This document shows, piece after piece, positions 62,529 to 64,000 of a DNA stretch of 64,000 nucleotides (within the stretch, counting starts at the first letter, position 1; each line of letters starts with the position of its first letter). The stretch is from NCBI RefSeq assembly GCF_000739735.1, contig NZ_BBJF01000019.1, positions 62,001 through 126,000 of the forward strand. Reading direction: 5' to 3'. The stretch is from Paraburkholderia ginsengisoli NBRC 100965. Its GTDB lineage: Bacteria > Pseudomonadota > Gammaproteobacteria > Burkholderiales > Burkholderiaceae. Position numbers and translations under genes: made by a program. The notes under the pieces are model-generated. The model was given only the letters and a program-made list of their open reading frames with translations. It was not told the DNA's origin and made no database searches.

Positions 62529-63698
62529 TCAAGGTTTCAAGACCACCTTGATGCAACCGTCTTCCTTGTCGCGGAACGTCTTGTACATATCCGGGCCCTT
62601 TTCGAGCGGCACGCTATGGGTGATGACAAACGAAGGATCGATCTGACCTTCGACGATGCGTCGAAGCAGATCGTCCGTCCATCGATTGACGTGCGTTTGG
62701 CCCATTCTGAAAGTGAGCCCTTTGTTCATCGCGGCGCCGAACGGAATCTTGTCGATCAATCCGCCGTAGACACCGGGAATGGACAGTGTTCCCGCCGGCC
62801 TGCACACATAAATCATTTCGCGCAGAACATGAGGACGGTCGGTCTCGAGCATCACGGCCTGCTTCGCGCGGTCGTAGATGGCATCGAGCGAGCTGCTCGC
62901 ATGCGATTCCATGCCCACCGCGTCGATGCACTTTTCGGGCCCCTTGCCCTGGGTCAGTTCGTTCAACCGCTCGACGACGCTCTCGTCCTGGAAGTTGATC
63001 GTAATCGCACCCGCAAGCGTCGCCATGGCCAGGCGCTCCGGCACACGATCGATTACCACGACCTGTTTTGCGCCAAGCAATATCGCACTGCGAATCGCAA
63101 ACTGGCCGACAGGTCCCGCGCCCCATATCGCGACCGTGTCTGTCGGCTGGATATCGCATTGCATCGCGGCCTGCCAGCCGGTCGGGAAGATGTCGCCGAG
63201 AAACAGCACCTGTTCGTCCGTCAGTCCATCTGGGACCTTGACGGGCGTCACGTCCGCATAGGGGACGCGTACGTATTCGGCCTGTCCGCCGGGATAGCCG
63301 CCCGTCAGATGCGAGTAGCCGAACAGGCCGGCAGTCGCGTGACCAAACACCTTGTCGGCTTTTTCCTTGTTGCGGTTCGACCGCTCGCATACGGAGAACA
63401 GGCCTCGCCTGCACTGCTCGCATTCACCGCACGCGATGGTGAACGGCACCACCACGCGGTCCCCAACTTTCAGCTTTCTGTTCTCCGCCCCCACTTCGAC
63501 GACCTCGCCCATGAACTCGTGGCCCATCACGTCGCCGGACTCCATGGTCGGCATGAAGCCATCGAACAGATGCAGGTCGGAGCCGCAGATTGCGCAACTC
63601 GATACTTTGATCACCGCGTCTCGCGGATGCTCGATCGTCGGGTCGGCGACCGTGTCGTAGCGAATGTCTTTCTTACCATGCCAGCAAAGCGCTTTCAT
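62529..63698 (-). CDS. Zinc-dependent alcohol dehydrogenase (MDR family)
   Basis: 389 residues from the ATG at 63698 (GGAGCGACAG upstream). Catalytic zinc site: [11 protein letters not shown] and [12 protein letters not shown]. Structural zinc: [18 protein letters not shown], with all four Cys. Rossmann site: [19 protein letters not shown]. The insertion and length (about 390) match the glutathione-independent formaldehyde dehydrogenase-like subgroup. NAD-linked oxidation of an alcohol or aldehyde; which one is unknown. Probably the upstream neighbour of the phasin in a stress cluster. Confidence 0.92.
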   Translation of the reverse strand: MKALCWHGKKDIRYDTVADPTIEHPRDAVIKVSSCAICGSDLHLFDGFMPTMESGDVMGHEFMGEVVEVGAENRKLKVGDRVVVPFTIACGECEQCRRGLFSVCERSNRNKEKADKVFGHATAGLFGYSHLTGGYPGGQAEYVRVPYADVTPVKVPDGLTDEQVLFLGDIFPTGWQAAMQCDIQPTDTVAIWGAGPVGQFAIRSAILLGAKQVVVIDRVPERLAMATLAGAITINFQDESVVERLNELTQGKGPEKCIDAVGMESHASSSLDAIYDRAKQAVMLETDRPHVLREMIYVCRPAGTLSIPGVYGGLIDKIPFGAAMNKGLTFRMGQTHVNRWTDDLLRRIVEGQIDPSFVITHSVPLEKGPDMYKTFRDKEDGCIKVVLKP

Positions 63699-64000
63699 CT
63701 GTCGCTCCAATGTCGGGGAGGATGGGCGCCGCGGACCGGATGCGTTGCATGCCGTCACGCGCGCACCGGCGCAGAGGGGCCGGTACTGAGGATGCGCAAA
63801 CGGCGTGCCGTGCAGAAGACTTTTGAGTAACGCCGCTGATCTGCGGCGGGTCGGGTTTCAGGAAATCACGCGTCGCATTTTTCGCATTCACGCGAGAGTC
63901 GCTTCACGTTTGATTAAGCCGCATTCCCTTTGCCAGGCTTCGGAAGTTTCCCTTCCGTGCCGCTCATTCATTCACCACATAATGAGCGGATCAGCGATCG
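63699..64000. other. Right-edge region without a supported gene
   Basis: 302 bases upstream of the alcohol dehydrogenase; it should contain its promoter. At 63972-64000 a minus-strand frame ends ...IADPLIMW followed by a stop, possibly the last codons of a gene lying beyond the edge, but nine codons are too few to claim. Confidence 0.4.

Noticed and set aside
63673-63891. 72-codon minus-strand frame overlapping the alcohol dehydrogenase start
   Set aside because: It overlaps the real start in another frame, has no ribosome site and no protein-like character.

Overview
The window looks like a piece of a Burkholderia/Paraburkholderia-type betaproteobacterial replicon. The DNA is GC-rich, and the gene families are typical of that group: phasins, PQQ-independent FAD/cytochrome dehydrogenases, many LysR regulators, PqiABC, DUF2382 stress proteins, a class 2 polyphosphate kinase and hemerythrin. 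There are no rRNA or tRNA genes, no transposases and no CRISPR array. The mix of catabolic and stress functions suggests a secondary chromosome or megaplasmid; that placement is inference.

Left part (1-24 kb), catabolism. 1-5 kb holds a tannin/gallate set: the start of a LigJ-type 4-oxalomesaconate hydratase, an aromatic-acid MFS transporter and a divergent secreted tannase/feruloyl-esterase-family lipoprotein. 5-8.6 kb encodes a three-subunit membrane-bound FAD dehydrogenase (triheme cytochrome c, GMC flavoprotein, Tat-type small subunit), followed by a stand-alone branched-chain-amino-acid-type binding protein. 10.7-20.9 kb is a divergent sugar locus. A ribose-type ABC importer and a lactonase-like amidohydrolase run left. 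A LysR regulator, an SDR dehydrogenase, an MFS permease and a split transketolase run right. Palindromes between and downstream of the divergent starts look like regulator operators. Its substrate cannot be read from sequence. A second LysR is divergent from an aldehyde dehydrogenase at 21-23.5 kb.

Right part (23.5-63.7 kb), stress and envelope. It contains two phasins, a SulP permease, the DUF3300/DUF2950 pair, small secreted proteins, an AI-2E family permease, and a roughly 11.7 kb leftward operon that joins an RND efflux pump to PqiABC and three small unknown genes. It also has a FixL/FixJ-like sensor-regulator pair, two receiver-only proteins, a SYLF lipoprotein, a VIT-like membrane protein, PPK2, DUF2382 proteins, a YqjD/YqjE/YqjK-like trio, a RecQ helicase, hemerythrin and a zinc alcohol dehydrogenase.

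The main finding is a 12-bp near-palindrome, consensus GGACCTTGGTCC, present six times between 28.6 and 51.1 kb and always outside genes. Five copies have an xANNNT hexamer exactly 25 nt beyond one edge, pointing at the next gene; the sixth has one at 24 nt. Two copies differ by one base from the core of the mycobacterial DosR box. DosR is a NarL/FixJ-class regulator, and the window encodes a FixJ-class regulator with its kinase. I infer a regulon covering SulP, the glycine-zipper operon, the RND-Pqi operon, a receiver-only protein, a SYLF protein and PPK2.

Start codons were chosen by ribosome-binding site where several were possible; many genes here use GTG or TTG. Long frames antisense to real genes are GC-driven shadows and are left out.
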